NCBI GenBank assembly: GCA_030624805.1
Contig: JAUXJL010000005.1
Location: 1 to 20,043, forward strand
Direction: 5' to 3'
Source of the DNA: Acidimicrobiia bacterium
GTDB taxonomy: Bacteria; Actinomycetota; Acidimicrobiia; Spongiisociales; SHLN01
Length of the DNA stretch: 20,043 nt
The position numbers were made by a program, and so were the translations under genes. The notes beneath the pieces are model-generated. The model was not told where the DNA came from. It searched no databases and was given only the letters and a program-made list of their open reading frames with translations. Below are positions 1 to 6,658 of this stretch, in pieces. The first letter of the stretch is position 1, and every line of letters begins with the position of its first letter.

Positions 1-2
1 AG

Positions 3-659
3 AATCCCGCACGTTCACCCTCTGTGCAAATCCCTAGGAAGAGCAAAGACAAGAAACGGATCGCCCTTACTCATGAGCAGGTGGCTGCGGTTGTGGAACC
101 GTTCGACATGAAGTGGCGACCGCTCATCCTTACGCTCGCCTACAGCGGGTTGCGATTCTCGGAGGCCGCAGCCTTGCGTCGTAAGGCCGTTGACCTGGAT
201 CGTGGCCAGCTTCGCATCTCAGAGGCAGTCACCGAAGTGGCGGGGCGGTTGTCTTGGGGTACCCCTAAAAGTGACCAGGCTCGGGACGTGGACATGCCAG
301 AATTTCTTGTCTCGGTTCTTGCCGGCCACCTGGACCAGTCGGTCGGGCCGGAAGATGAAGCCCTGGTATTCACCTCGCCCCTAGGGATGACGTTGCGGTA
401 CCGTAACTTTCGCAACCACTGGGATCCGGCTGTTGTAAAGGCATCTGCGACCGATAAGGCATTGGCGGGCCTGACCCCGCACGACCTTCGCCACGTGGCA
501 GCGGGATTGATGCTCCAAGCCACACGGGATTTGAACTACGTGAAGGAACAACTCGGCCGCAGCACCATCCAAGCGACCGAACGATATGCCTGGATCCTCG
601 ACGATGATCGGCGTCGGAATGCAGCGCGCCAGGCGGGCGGCTCTCGACTCTCATGTTGA
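3..659 (+). CDS. Tyrosine recombinase/integrase, 3' part (5' end outside window)
   Basis: This is the catalytic domain of a phage-type tyrosine site-specific recombinase, which cuts and rejoins DNA at attachment sites to integrate or excise a mobile element. The frame is open to the window edge, and its first residues (NPARSPS, then VQIPRKSK) look like the linker between the core-binding and catalytic domains. The N-terminal domain therefore lies upstream, and the GTG at 24 is probably internal. Counting from that GTG, the active-site residues are R44 (in SGLRFSEAA), K82 (GTPKSD), H153 and R156 (HDLRH) and the nucleophile Y188 (ERYAW). The position normally held by His or Trp in LGHS reads Arg (LGRS, R179). 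The stop lies 73 bp from the 3' end of a tRNA-Asn gene on the opposite strand, the typical seat of an integrated phage or integrative element. The family call is firm; the kind of element is unknown. Confidence 0.9.
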   Translation, partial: NPARSPSVQIPRKSKDKKRIALTHEQVAAVVEPFDMKWRPLILTLAYSGLRFSEAAALRRKAVDLDRGQLRISEAVTEVAGRLSWGTPKSDQARDVDMPEFLVSVLAGHLDQSVGPEDEALVFTSPLGMTLRYRNFRNHWDPAVVKASATDKALAGLTPHDLRHVAAGLMLQATRDLNYVKEQLGRSTIQATERYAWILDDDRRRNAARQAGGSRLSC

Positions 660-673
660 GTTTTTGTTGAGTT
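654..673 (+). repeat. Tandem direct repeat TGTTGAGTT x2, possible integrase arm-type sites
   Basis: Two identical 9-bp copies of TGTTGAGTT lie at 654-662 and 665-673, separated by two T. They overlap the integrase stop codon and sit between the integrase gene and the tRNA attachment region. Paired short direct repeats beside the core site are typical arm-binding sites of heterobivalent tyrosine integrases, but this role is inferred only from position. A chance repeat is possible. Confidence 0.35.
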
Positions 674-705
674 CTCGGGACGGGTTTCAGGAGGCAACCG
701 GGTAG

Positions 706-729
706 AACCCAGCAATGACGGGCTTTTTT
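706..729 (+). terminator. Weak candidate terminator after the integrase gene
   Basis: ACCC at 707-710 can pair with GGG at 720-722 across a 9-nt loop, followed by six T at 724-729. The stem is very short, so this is only a tentative rho-independent terminator for the plus-strand integrase transcript. The T run lies directly against the tRNA 3' end. Confidence 0.2.
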
Positions 730-730
730 C

Positions 731-775
731 GGCTCCGGGGGCGAGACTCGAACTCGCAACCTGCGGGTTAACAGC
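731..775. other. Predicted attachment-site core in the tRNA-Asn 3' half
   Basis: Integrases of this kind usually recombine within the 3' half of a tRNA gene, from the anticodon loop to the acceptor end. The element-borne copy keeps the tRNA intact. Here the integrase gene lies immediately beyond the tRNA 3' end, so the junction (attL or attR) should fall in this interval. The second copy would be outside the window, so the exact core cannot be delimited. Confidence 0.35.
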
Positions 776-805
776 CCGTCGCTCTGCCGATTGAGCTACC
801 CCGGA
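733..805 (-). tRNA. tRNA-Asn (anticodon GTT)
   Basis: Read on the minus strand this folds into a complete 73-nt tRNA. The acceptor arm TCCGGGG pairs with CCCCGGA and is followed by discriminator G. The D arm is GCTC/GAGC, the anticodon loop is CTGTTAA with anticodon GTT, and the T arm is GCGAG-TTCGAGT-CTCGC. The top pair of the anticodon stem is an A-C mismatch, while the other four pairs are Watson-Crick. The discriminator is followed by CC and then G, so the final CCA is not encoded in full and must be completed after transcription. It charges asparagine for AAC/AAU codons. Its 3' end faces the integrase gene and it is the probable integration target. Confidence 0.97.
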
Positions 806-817
806 TGGAACGGCGAA

Positions 818-826
818 AGGGTAGCA
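818..826 (-). promoter_or_regulatory. Candidate extended -10 promoter of tRNA-Asn
   Basis: The minus strand reads TGCTACCCT, matching the extended -10 pattern TGnTAnnnT. Transcription would start about 6 nt upstream of the mature tRNA 5' end. No convincing -35 element was found. Confidence 0.35.
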
Positions 827-973
827 CTCGGCTGCTATTGGTTGTTTTCTCCCAGCTACGGAACGAAAAGGTCAGCGGCGCCGCCACACCTGACGACAAT
901 GGCGGACCCGACCACACTGTCGCTTGCCCGATAGTTAGCATCTTGCCACCGACCGGGGCAGCGTTACGACCCC

Positions 974-1255
974 ATGACATTGCTACAACTCCAGGATCTC
1001 GTCGCCCGCCTATACGCCGATCGTGACGTCCGTCGCGGCGTCGACGGCAGCATCCAATCGCTGGCCGGCGGCGTGCAAAGACTGCCGGCTGCGCTCGATG
1101 GAGACGACCTCGAGGAACAGGCGCGGGTGTTGGCCGACATCATGGTGGACCTTACATCTGTCGCGATCGGGCTCGAAGTCAACCTCGAGGAGGCAACCCG
1201 CCTCCATATACACGGGTGCCCCGAGTGCGGGAACAACCCATGTGACTGCAACTGA
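974..1255 (+). CDS. Small MazG-like protein with degenerate catalytic motif and C-terminal Cys cluster
   Basis: This 93-residue protein follows the layout of short MazG-like nucleotide pyrophosphohydrolases, which hydrolyse NTPs to NMP and diphosphate with Mg2+ held by an EExxE...ExxD motif. The N-terminus (LQLQDLVARLYADRD), the helix around residues 50-68, the LEEA at 71-74 and the C-terminal CxxCx4CxC cluster (C82, C85, C90, C92) all line up with that group as I remember it. The acidic motif does not: the EExxE site reads G32-G33-V-Q-R36, and the first residue of ExxD is V52, with only D55 kept. If the alignment is right, the protein cannot bind Mg2+ in the usual way and may be a non-catalytic sensor or binding protein. 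There is no strong Shine-Dalgarno; no other in-frame start lies just upstream of the ATG. A TAGCAT at 936-941 is a possible -10. Confidence 0.7.
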   Translation: MTLLQLQDLVARLYADRDVRRGVDGSIQSLAGGVQRLPAALDGDDLEEQARVLADIMVDLTSVAIGLEVNLEEATRLHIHGCPECGNNPCDCN

Positions 1256-1259
1256 GGGA

Positions 1260-1448
1260 TCAGTCGCGGATCGCCTTGTTGGCTTGATCCATGAGCCCCT
1301 TACCTTTGGCGACGAGGTCTTGTACCTGCGGCCGATCAGCTACGTCGCTGACGGTTGTAACCATCTGTTCGTAGCGCTCGCGCCCGGCTTTGGCTCCCAG
1401 CACGTAGCCGACCCCCAAACCAACAACCAAACCTGATTTGAATCCCAT
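1260..1448 (-). CDS. YtxH-like small protein with N-terminal glycine-rich membrane segment
   Basis: A 62-residue protein beginning MGFKSGLVVGLGVGYVLGAK. It is a glycine-rich hydrophobic stretch of about 16 residues followed by AGRERYEQM and a charged amphipathic helix. This pattern (VGYVLGAKAGRERYE) is typical of short actinobacterial proteins annotated as YtxH-like, which are presumed membrane-anchored with a cytoplasmic tail and have no established biochemical role. The start ATG is preceded by AAGGA with 6-nt spacing, and a TACAAT -10 lies at 1476-1481, so it has its own transcription unit although it follows rpoD on the same strand. Its end lies 4 bp from the end of the convergent MazG-like gene. 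Confidence 0.75.
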   Translation of the reverse strand: MGFKSGLVVGLGVGYVLGAKAGRERYEQMVTTVSDVADRPQVQDLVAKGKGLMDQANKAIRD

Positions 1449-1475
1449 GCGCGGTCCTTGTTCGACGAAACCTGG

Positions 1476-1481
1476 ATTGTA
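1476..1481 (-). promoter_or_regulatory. -10 element upstream of the YtxH-like gene
   Basis: The minus strand reads TACAAT 27 nt before the ATG, giving a predicted 5' leader of about 21 nt that contains the AAGGA ribosome binding site. A clear -35 hexamer at 16-18 nt spacing was not found. Confidence 0.4.
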
Positions 1482-1507
1482 CCGGCTTAATGAGCGCCCG
1501 CGACCGG

Positions 1508-2638
1508 TCAGGAATCCAGGAAGCCCTGTAGCTCCCTATTACGGGCCGGCATCCGGAGCTTGGCGAGAGCCTTCGTCTCGAGCTGGCGAACTCGTTCTCG
1601 GGTGACTCCAAAGTAGGAACCCACCTCTTCGAGTGTGCGGACCTTGCCGTCTTTGAGGCCGAACCGCATGACGAGCACGTGGCGTTCCCTCTCGTTGAGC
1701 TCCTCGAGAGCCAGCGCGATGTACTCCTGCAGAAGCTTGAAGGAGGCGACCTCCACCGGTACGTCGGCTTCCCGATCCTCAACGAAGTCACCCAACGTTG
1801 AGTCCTCCTCGGTCCCGAGTGGGCTTTCGAGCGACACGGGGTCTTGCGCGATCCGCCGCAGCTCGGTGATCCGTTCGGGCTCGACTTCCAAATCAGCCGC
1901 GATTTCTGGAATGGTCGGTTCGCGCCCGAGATCCTGCATGAGGGCTCGTTGGGCGTGAATGAGCTTGTTGATGGTTTCCACCATGTGGACGGGTACCCGG
2001 ATGGTGCGGCCCTGGTCGGCGAGTGCCCGAGTCACCGATTGACGAATCCACCATGTGGCATATGTGGAGAAACGAAAACCCTTGCGGTAATCGAACTTCT
2101 CGGCTGCTCGCATGAGCCCGAGGTTGCCCTCCTGGAACAGGTCGAGAAGCGGCATCCCGCGACCAACGTATTTCTTGGCGATCGAGACCACAAGCCGAAG
2201 GTTGGCCTCAACGAGATGTTCGGAAGCTCGCAAGCCCTTCTTCTCGGTTCGGCGAAGGATGGCCTGCTCGTCCGCGTCGAGACCGCTCTCCTGCTTCAAA
2301 CTTTCTCCGGCCCGGCGTCCGTTCTCGATTTGCATGGCCAGCTCAACCTCTTGCTGGGGTGTCAGCAGTGGAACCCGCCCGATCTCTTGCAAATACATGC
2401 GGACCGGGTCGGACACGATGATCGCATCGTCCCCGGTGTGGAGATCGTCCCAGTCCTCCGGGCCATCCTCTTCGAGCCTGATCTCGGAGGCCTTGAGAAC
2501 ATCGAAGACCCGCTCGAACGACTCGGCCGGTGCCTTGGCATCCTCCAACTCTTGCTGAACCTCGCCCATCGTCAGAAAGCCGCGTTGGCCCCCGCGACGC
2601 AACAACAAGTCAATAACGTCCTCTTCGGCTTCGGGCAT
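1508..2638 (-). CDS. rpoD: Primary RNA polymerase sigma factor (sigma-70 group, RpoD/SigA/HrdB)
   Basis: This housekeeping sigma factor directs RNA polymerase to -10/-35 promoters. Region 1.2 starts at DPVRMYLQEIG (77-87). Region 2 spans about 140-220 and contains NLRLVVSIAKKY, LLDLFQEGNLGLM and FSTYATWWIRQ, which bind core enzyme and melt the -10. Region 3 follows, with VPVHMVETINK. Region 4.2 has TLEEVGSYFGVTRERVRQ, the -35 helix-turn-helix, near the C-terminus. At 376 residues it is short for an actinobacterial primary sigma because the acidic N-terminal extension is brief. The start ATG lies 10 bp after the dnaG stop, with a GAGG overlapping that region, so translation is probably coupled to dnaG. 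No separate promoter was recognised between them. Confidence 0.95.
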   Translation of the reverse strand: MPEAEEDVIDLLLRRGGQRGFLTMGEVQQELEDAKAPAESFERVFDVLKASEIRLEEDGPEDWDDLHTGDDAIIVSDPVRMYLQEIGRVPLLTPQQEVELAMQIENGRRAGESLKQESGLDADEQAILRRTEKKGLRASEHLVEANLRLVVSIAKKYVGRGMPLLDLFQEGNLGLMRAAEKFDYRKGFRFSTYATWWIRQSVTRALADQGRTIRVPVHMVETINKLIHAQRALMQDLGREPTIPEIAADLEVEPERITELRRIAQDPVSLESPLGTEEDSTLGDFVEDREADVPVEVASFKLLQEYIALALEELNERERHVLVMRFGLKDGKVRTLEEVGSYFGVTRERVRQLETKALAKLRMPARNRELQGFLDS

Positions 2639-2648
2639 TTGAGGGGCC

Positions 2649-4412
2649 TCAATCGTTGGCGAGAAGCTGTTGCTTCCTCTCTAATAAACTTAATAGCTCT
2701 GAGGTTTCTTGTGAACGGTCTTGTTCGGGACCTGCCGCGGCGAGCAACGCTTGCAAGTATCTGATCCGGTCCTCGATGCGTCTCAGTTCAATGCGCTTGG
2801 CAAGGTCGGCTGCACCGGCCAGCGGTCGATCGACCATCGCGATATGGCGCAGAAGGGTGGCAACTTCGCCGCCGTCGTCGCCGATGAGGGATCCCAGGTC
2901 GGGGGCCGCCCCGGGGGCCAGCTCGGCGATCACGGGTGCGAGCAGCTCGAACGCCCGGCGATGGGTCGAGTCGGAGAAGGCCTCGGCCGGGACCTTGACC
3001 TCCGCCAATCCAGGGTCGTTGGCCAACATGAGCCGCAAGTACTCCTCTTCAGCGCGATTTCGCCCCGATTCGGGCCGCTGATAGTCGGGCAGAGGCGATG
3101 GATCCGCCTGTCTCGTGGCAGCTCGGGCAGCCCGCCCAACGGCCTGTTCGATCACCGGCAGGTCGACGCCGGTCTTACGGGAGAGGAAGACCGCGTACTC
3201 GTGCCGGGTGACCGCATCAGGGTGACGAGCCACGACCTCGGCGGCGGCTCGAATGGCCCGCCCGCGGGCTTCCGGTTCATTCAGCCGATGCTGACCGAGC
3301 TCTTGTTCCAGACGAAACTGCAGGAGCGGAACCGAGGACTCGACCGACACGGCCGAGCGAAGCAGCTCGATCTCACCGGTTTCGGCCAGGTCGCCGGGAT
3401 CCCGGCCGGCGGGCAGAGGCGCCACCCGGAGGTCGAGGTCCCCGGGAACCGAGTGCTCGAAACCGCGTAGGGCCGCCCCGGTGCCTGCCTCATCGGCGTC
3501 GAAGGCAAGCACCACCCGCTCGGTGAATCGCCTCAGAAGATCGAGATGGCCCCCCCCAAACGCAGTACCGCAGGTGGCGACCGCCGGCAATCCGGCTTGG
3601 TGGACGGCGATCACATCGGTGTAGCCCTCGACCACCACCGCCACGCCCTGGCGCACCATCTCGGATTTGGCCCAGTTCAGGCCGTACAGCAATCTTGCCT
3701 TGTGATAGATCGGTGTCTCTGGACTATTCAAGTACTTTGGGCCTTCACCTTCCAGCAGACGGGCACCAAAACCGACCGGATCACCCCGCAGGTCGAAGAT
3801 CGGGAACATGACGCGGCCCCGGAACCGGTCGTACCTCCGGCCGCGTTGGTTGCGGGCCACCAGACCGGCCTTTTCCAGCACCTGGTCCGGAATCTTGCGA
3901 TCGGTACGAAGGTGGTCGTAGAGCGCGGTAAACCCGTCCGGTGAGTACCCGATTTGGAACTGATCGACAATATCGGTGTCATAGTTGCGGCCTCGCAGGT
4001 AGCTACGAGCAGCGCCGGCATCGTCTGCCTTGCGGAGCCGTTGGTGATAGAACTCAATAGCGGCCCCGACCGCCTCGATCAGCGCCTCCCGTTCACCCCG
4101 CCGCTTCTGGGCCTGCGGATCGATTCGGAGCTGAATCCCGGCCCGGCGGGCTAGCAACTCGAGCGCTTCACTGAAGTTCAGGTTCTGGGTCTGCTCAACG
4201 AACCGGAAGAGGTCGCCGCTCTCGCCGCATCCGAAGCAATGAAACAGTCCACGGGCCGCATCCACCGACATGCTCGGTGTCTTTTCCTGATGGAACGGAC
4301 AGACCGCCATCACGTTGCGGCCGGACTTCTTGACTGTGGTTACTTCACCGACCAGTTCGACAAGGTCGGTGGCTGCCCGAACCCGCTCAATATCTTCTCG
4401 CTGAAAGGCCAC
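2649..4412 (-). CDS. dnaG: DNA primase DnaG
   Basis: DnaG makes the RNA primers for lagging-strand synthesis. With the GTG at 4412 as start the protein is 587 residues long. It has a CHC2 zinc finger (C38, H41, C59, C62), a Toprim catalytic domain with VVVEGYTDV (E262) and AFDADEAG (D305, D307), and a C-terminal helicase-binding region. Synteny with rpoD downstream is as in the classical macromolecular synthesis operon. A longer frame opens at an ATG at 4472, but its extra 20 residues do not resemble DnaG, and they would overlap the predicted -35 and -10 elements. The family usually begins close to the QREDIERVR motif. The GTG stands exactly 6 nt after TACAAT, which predicts a leaderless message. 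Confidence 0.95.
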   Translation of the reverse strand: MAFQREDIERVRAATDLVELVGEVTTVKKSGRNVMAVCPFHQEKTPSMSVDAARGLFHCFGCGESGDLFRFVEQTQNLNFSEALELLARRAGIQLRIDPQAQKRRGEREALIEAVGAAIEFYHQRLRKADDAGAARSYLRGRNYDTDIVDQFQIGYSPDGFTALYDHLRTDRKIPDQVLEKAGLVARNQRGRRYDRFRGRVMFPIFDLRGDPVGFGARLLEGEGPKYLNSPETPIYHKARLLYGLNWAKSEMVRQGVAVVVEGYTDVIAVHQAGLPAVATCGTAFGGGHLDLLRRFTERVVLAFDADEAGTGAALRGFEHSVPGDLDLRVAPLPAGRDPGDLAETGEIELLRSAVSVESSVPLLQFRLEQELGQHRLNEPEARGRAIRAAAEVVARHPDAVTRHEYAVFLSRKTGVDLPVIEQAVGRAARAATRQADPSPLPDYQRPESGRNRAEEEYLRLMLANDPGLAEVKVPAEAFSDSTHRRAFELLAPVIAELAPGAAPDLGSLIGDDGGEVATLLRHIAMVDRPLAGAADLAKRIELRRIEDRIRYLQALLAAAGPEQDRSQETSELLSLLERKQQLLAND

Positions 4413-4418
4413 GAGTCG

Positions 4419-4450
4419 ATTGTAGGTGCCCCTCGTCCGGCATCGGTCAA
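4419..4450 (-). promoter_or_regulatory. Promoter of dnaG-rpoD, leaderless start
   Basis: The minus strand has TACAAT at 4419-4424, 6 nt before the GTG at 4412, so transcription would begin at the start codon. The best -35, TTGACC at 4445-4450, is 20 nt from the -10, longer than the usual 17. The -10 and its distance from the start codon are the stronger part of the evidence. Confidence 0.5.
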
Positions 4451-4512
4451 AAGCCGGATAGGCGACATTCATTGGGTCTAGGCTCGAAGAGACGAAAACT
4501 CTTGGAGGATCG

Positions 4513-5124
4513 ATGGAACCGTATCCAGCGAATTTTGACGTTGATTATGCAGAGGGGACCCGCAATCAGTGGCTGGGAGCCGCAGGGGTCTTTTGGTATT
4601 TCAAACAGCTGCTCCTGATTCCGCATGGAATCATTTTGTTCTTCCTGTGGATTGGAGCGGCCTTCGGTGCATGGTTCGGTTATATCTTCGTGCTGATCAC
4701 CGGGAAACGCCTGCCGGACGGGCTCCACAACTTCCTGTCCGGAACCATCGGTTGGAATACCCGAACGTACGCCTGGCAGTTCAGCCTGGTCGATGAATAC
4801 CCGCCTTTCGAACTCGAGCCGAGCGGCTACCCGGCCGAGTGGACTGAATCAGATGACAACCCGGAGCGCAATCGCCTTCTCGGATTGGCCGGGGTCCTTT
4901 TTCCAATCAAACTCCTGTTGGCGCTCCCCCACCTCATCATCCTGTCGGTTCTCGGCGTCGCAGGCTTCCTCGCCGCCTGGGTTGGTTTCTGGATCATCGT
5001 GTTCACCGGAACACTTCCGGAGGGCATCCACACCTTCGTCGCGGGGGTCATTCAATGGGGGTCTCGGACCGGAGCCTGGCTTCTCGGGCTTACCGACACC
5101 TATCCGCCGTTCACCCTCGAGTAA
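4513..5124 (+). CDS. DUF4389 membrane protein with two tandem repeats
   Basis: This 203-residue integral membrane protein resembles DUF4389 proteins, whose function is unknown. It is built of two similar halves. The first runs about 28-103 and carries IPHGIILFFLW, FVLITGKRLPDGLHNF and LVDEYPPFELE. The second runs about 120-203 and carries LPHLIILSVLG, IVFTGTLPEGIHTF and LTDTYPPFTLE. Each half has two hydrophobic segments followed by an aromatic-rich tail ending YPPF. The ATG is preceded by GGAGG with a short 4-nt spacing. The gene is divergent from dnaG and ends 34 bp before the sucrose-phosphate synthase gene on the same strand. A TAGGCT at 4479-4484 could be its -10, without a convincing -35. 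Confidence 0.85.
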   Translation: MEPYPANFDVDYAEGTRNQWLGAAGVFWYFKQLLLIPHGIILFFLWIGAAFGAWFGYIFVLITGKRLPDGLHNFLSGTIGWNTRTYAWQFSLVDEYPPFELEPSGYPAEWTESDDNPERNRLLGLAGVLFPIKLLLALPHLIILSVLGVAGFLAAWVGFWIIVFTGTLPEGIHTFVAGVIQWGSRTGAWLLGLTDTYPPFTLE

Positions 5125-5146
5125 GGAGCGCCGGCCGGCGTATTCG

Positions 5147-5152
5147 TAGACT
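5147..5152 (+). promoter_or_regulatory. -10 element for a leaderless sucrose-phosphate synthase message
   Basis: TAGACT lies exactly 6 nt before the ATG at 5159, and no ribosome binding site is visible. Both facts fit a transcript that starts at the initiation codon. No -35 was recognised; read-through from the upstream DUF4389 gene is also possible. Confidence 0.35.
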
Positions 5153-5158
5153 CGCCGG

Positions 5159-6604
5159 ATGCATCTGGCGTTCCTAAACCCTCAGGGCAACTTCGACCCA
5201 ACAGATAGCCACCTCACGGCCCATCCCGATTTCGGTGGCCAGCTGGTCTATGTCAAACAGGTAGCCATCGCGCTCGGGCTACTCGGCCACCGCGTCGACA
5301 TCGTCACCCGTCTCATTGACGACCCGAAGTGGCCAGAATTCTCGAGCGCTACCGCCGAGTACCCACGCGCTCCGAATGTCCGGATCGTACGGCTGGTGTG
5401 CGGGGACACCAATGCCTTCCTATCAAAAGAGCAGCTATGGCCGTTCGTGGTACGCGATTGGGTGCCCAACATCATTGACTACTACGGCAGCAGACTGCCG
5501 GACGCCTTCACAGGCCACTACGGCGACGGCGGCCTGGCTGCCGTCCTGCTCCGACAGCAGACCGGCGTCCCGTTCACCTTTACCGGCCACTCACTCGGCG
5601 CCCAGAAGCTCGACAAACTCATCGGTGACGACGGCGACCGGGCTGCCCTCGATCGGCAATACAACTTTGGAACCCGGCTGGCCGCCGAACGGCTGGCGAT
5701 AAATCACTCGGGCGTCAACGTGGTCTCCACCAACCTCGAGCGCTTCGAGCAATATGCCCATCTCCAGTACGCAGCTGCCGTCGACACCCAGGACGACGAT
5801 CGCTTCGCGGTAGTCCCTCCTGGCGTCAATCTCGAAACCTTCGATCGAGACTCAGAGTCGCCCTTCGATCTCGAGATCGCCGAGCTGGTCGGCGAAACGA
5901 TCCAAGCCGCCACCGGCCGCCGGGCCGGCCTGCCGGTGATAGTGGCATCGAGTCGCCTCGACCCCAAGAAGAACATCGTTGGGCTGGTCGAGGCCTATGC
6001 CTCGAGTCTCGCCCTCCAACAATCGGCCAATCTCGTGCTTGTGACCGGTTCCATCCGGGAGCCGCTCGTCGACGCCACCGCCGCCACCCCGATGGAACAA
6101 GACGAAATCCGGCGGGTCCGTCGCATCATCGAGGACTCCCAGCTGGAAGGAATGGTGACGGCATTCGGCATCCAGGGACAGACCAAGCTGGCCGCCGCCT
6201 ACCGGTACTTTGCCAAACGGGGGGGCGTGTTCTGCCTGACCGCCCTATATGAGCCGTTCGGTTTGGCTCCCCTCGAAGCCGCTGCCGCCGGGCTGGCGGT
6301 GGTGGTTACCGCCAATGGAGGGCCTTCCGAGAGCATGCGTGACCAAGCAGGTGAGTACGGGGTGCTGGTCGACCCTGCCGACCCGGCCGCTATCGCAGCC
6401 GGGCTCGAGCGAGCCCTCGGGCCGGAGCGGGCCACCCTGGCCGCCGCCGGACACAAGCGGGTCCATGATCGCTACACCTGGGACCGAACCGCAGACGGCT
6501 ACCTGGCCGCTGTCGAGCGGGCCCGATCGGCACCGTCCGACCGTGAGCTGCTCCCAATCGACGCCTACTTCTTGGGTAAAGGATCTCAGCCGCGTCTCGA
6601 TTGA
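5159..6604 (+). CDS. Sucrose-phosphate synthase (GT4 glycosyltransferase)
   Basis: The enzyme transfers glucose from a nucleotide sugar to fructose 6-phosphate, making sucrose 6-phosphate, usually for a compatible solute. The 481-residue protein has the two-Rossmann GT-B fold signatures. FLNPQGNFDPTDS (5-17) and DFGGQLVYVK (24-33) form the sugar-phosphate side, FTGHSLGAQK (141-150) follows, and the C-terminal half has SSRLDPKKN (264-272) and EPFGLAPLEA (365-374), the EX7E-type donor site. From memory it resembles the Halothermothrix orenii sucrose-phosphate synthase along nearly its whole length. There is no fused C-terminal phosphatase domain, and no sucrose-phosphatase gene lies in the window. 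The acceptor could still differ, as in mannosylfructose-phosphate synthase. The family is certain and the substrate likely. Confidence 0.85.
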   Translation: MHLAFLNPQGNFDPTDSHLTAHPDFGGQLVYVKQVAIALGLLGHRVDIVTRLIDDPKWPEFSSATAEYPRAPNVRIVRLVCGDTNAFLSKEQLWPFVVRDWVPNIIDYYGSRLPDAFTGHYGDGGLAAVLLRQQTGVPFTFTGHSLGAQKLDKLIGDDGDRAALDRQYNFGTRLAAERLAINHSGVNVVSTNLERFEQYAHLQYAAAVDTQDDDRFAVVPPGVNLETFDRDSESPFDLEIAELVGETIQAATGRRAGLPVIVASSRLDPKKNIVGLVEAYASSLALQQSANLVLVTGSIREPLVDATAATPMEQDEIRRVRRIIEDSQLEGMVTAFGIQGQTKLAAAYRYFAKRGGVFCLTALYEPFGLAPLEAAAAGLAVVVTANGGPSESMRDQAGEYGVLVDPADPAAIAAGLERALGPERATLAAAGHKRVHDRYTWDRTADGYLAAVERARSAPSDRELLPIDAYFLGKGSQPRLD

Positions 6605-6613
6605 ACTGGGTCC

Positions 6614-6629
6614 GGGACGCTCGCGTCCC
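6614..6629. terminator. Perfect hairpin between convergent genes
   Basis: GGGACG at 6614-6619 pairs with CGTCCC at 6624-6629 across a CTCG tetraloop, in the 54-bp gap between the sucrose-phosphate synthase gene and the convergent glyS. There is no T run on either side, so it may be a terminator that does not rely on U residues, or a dispersed palindromic repeat. Confidence 0.4.
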
Positions 6630-6658
6630 TACCGAGCGCGGGGTGAGGTTTTGGGCTC

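Noticed and set aside
1844..2764. Long plus-strand frame of 306 codons
   Set aside because: It lies antisense to rpoD and the end of dnaG, whose proteins are unmistakable. Its translation is low-complexity and like no family I know.
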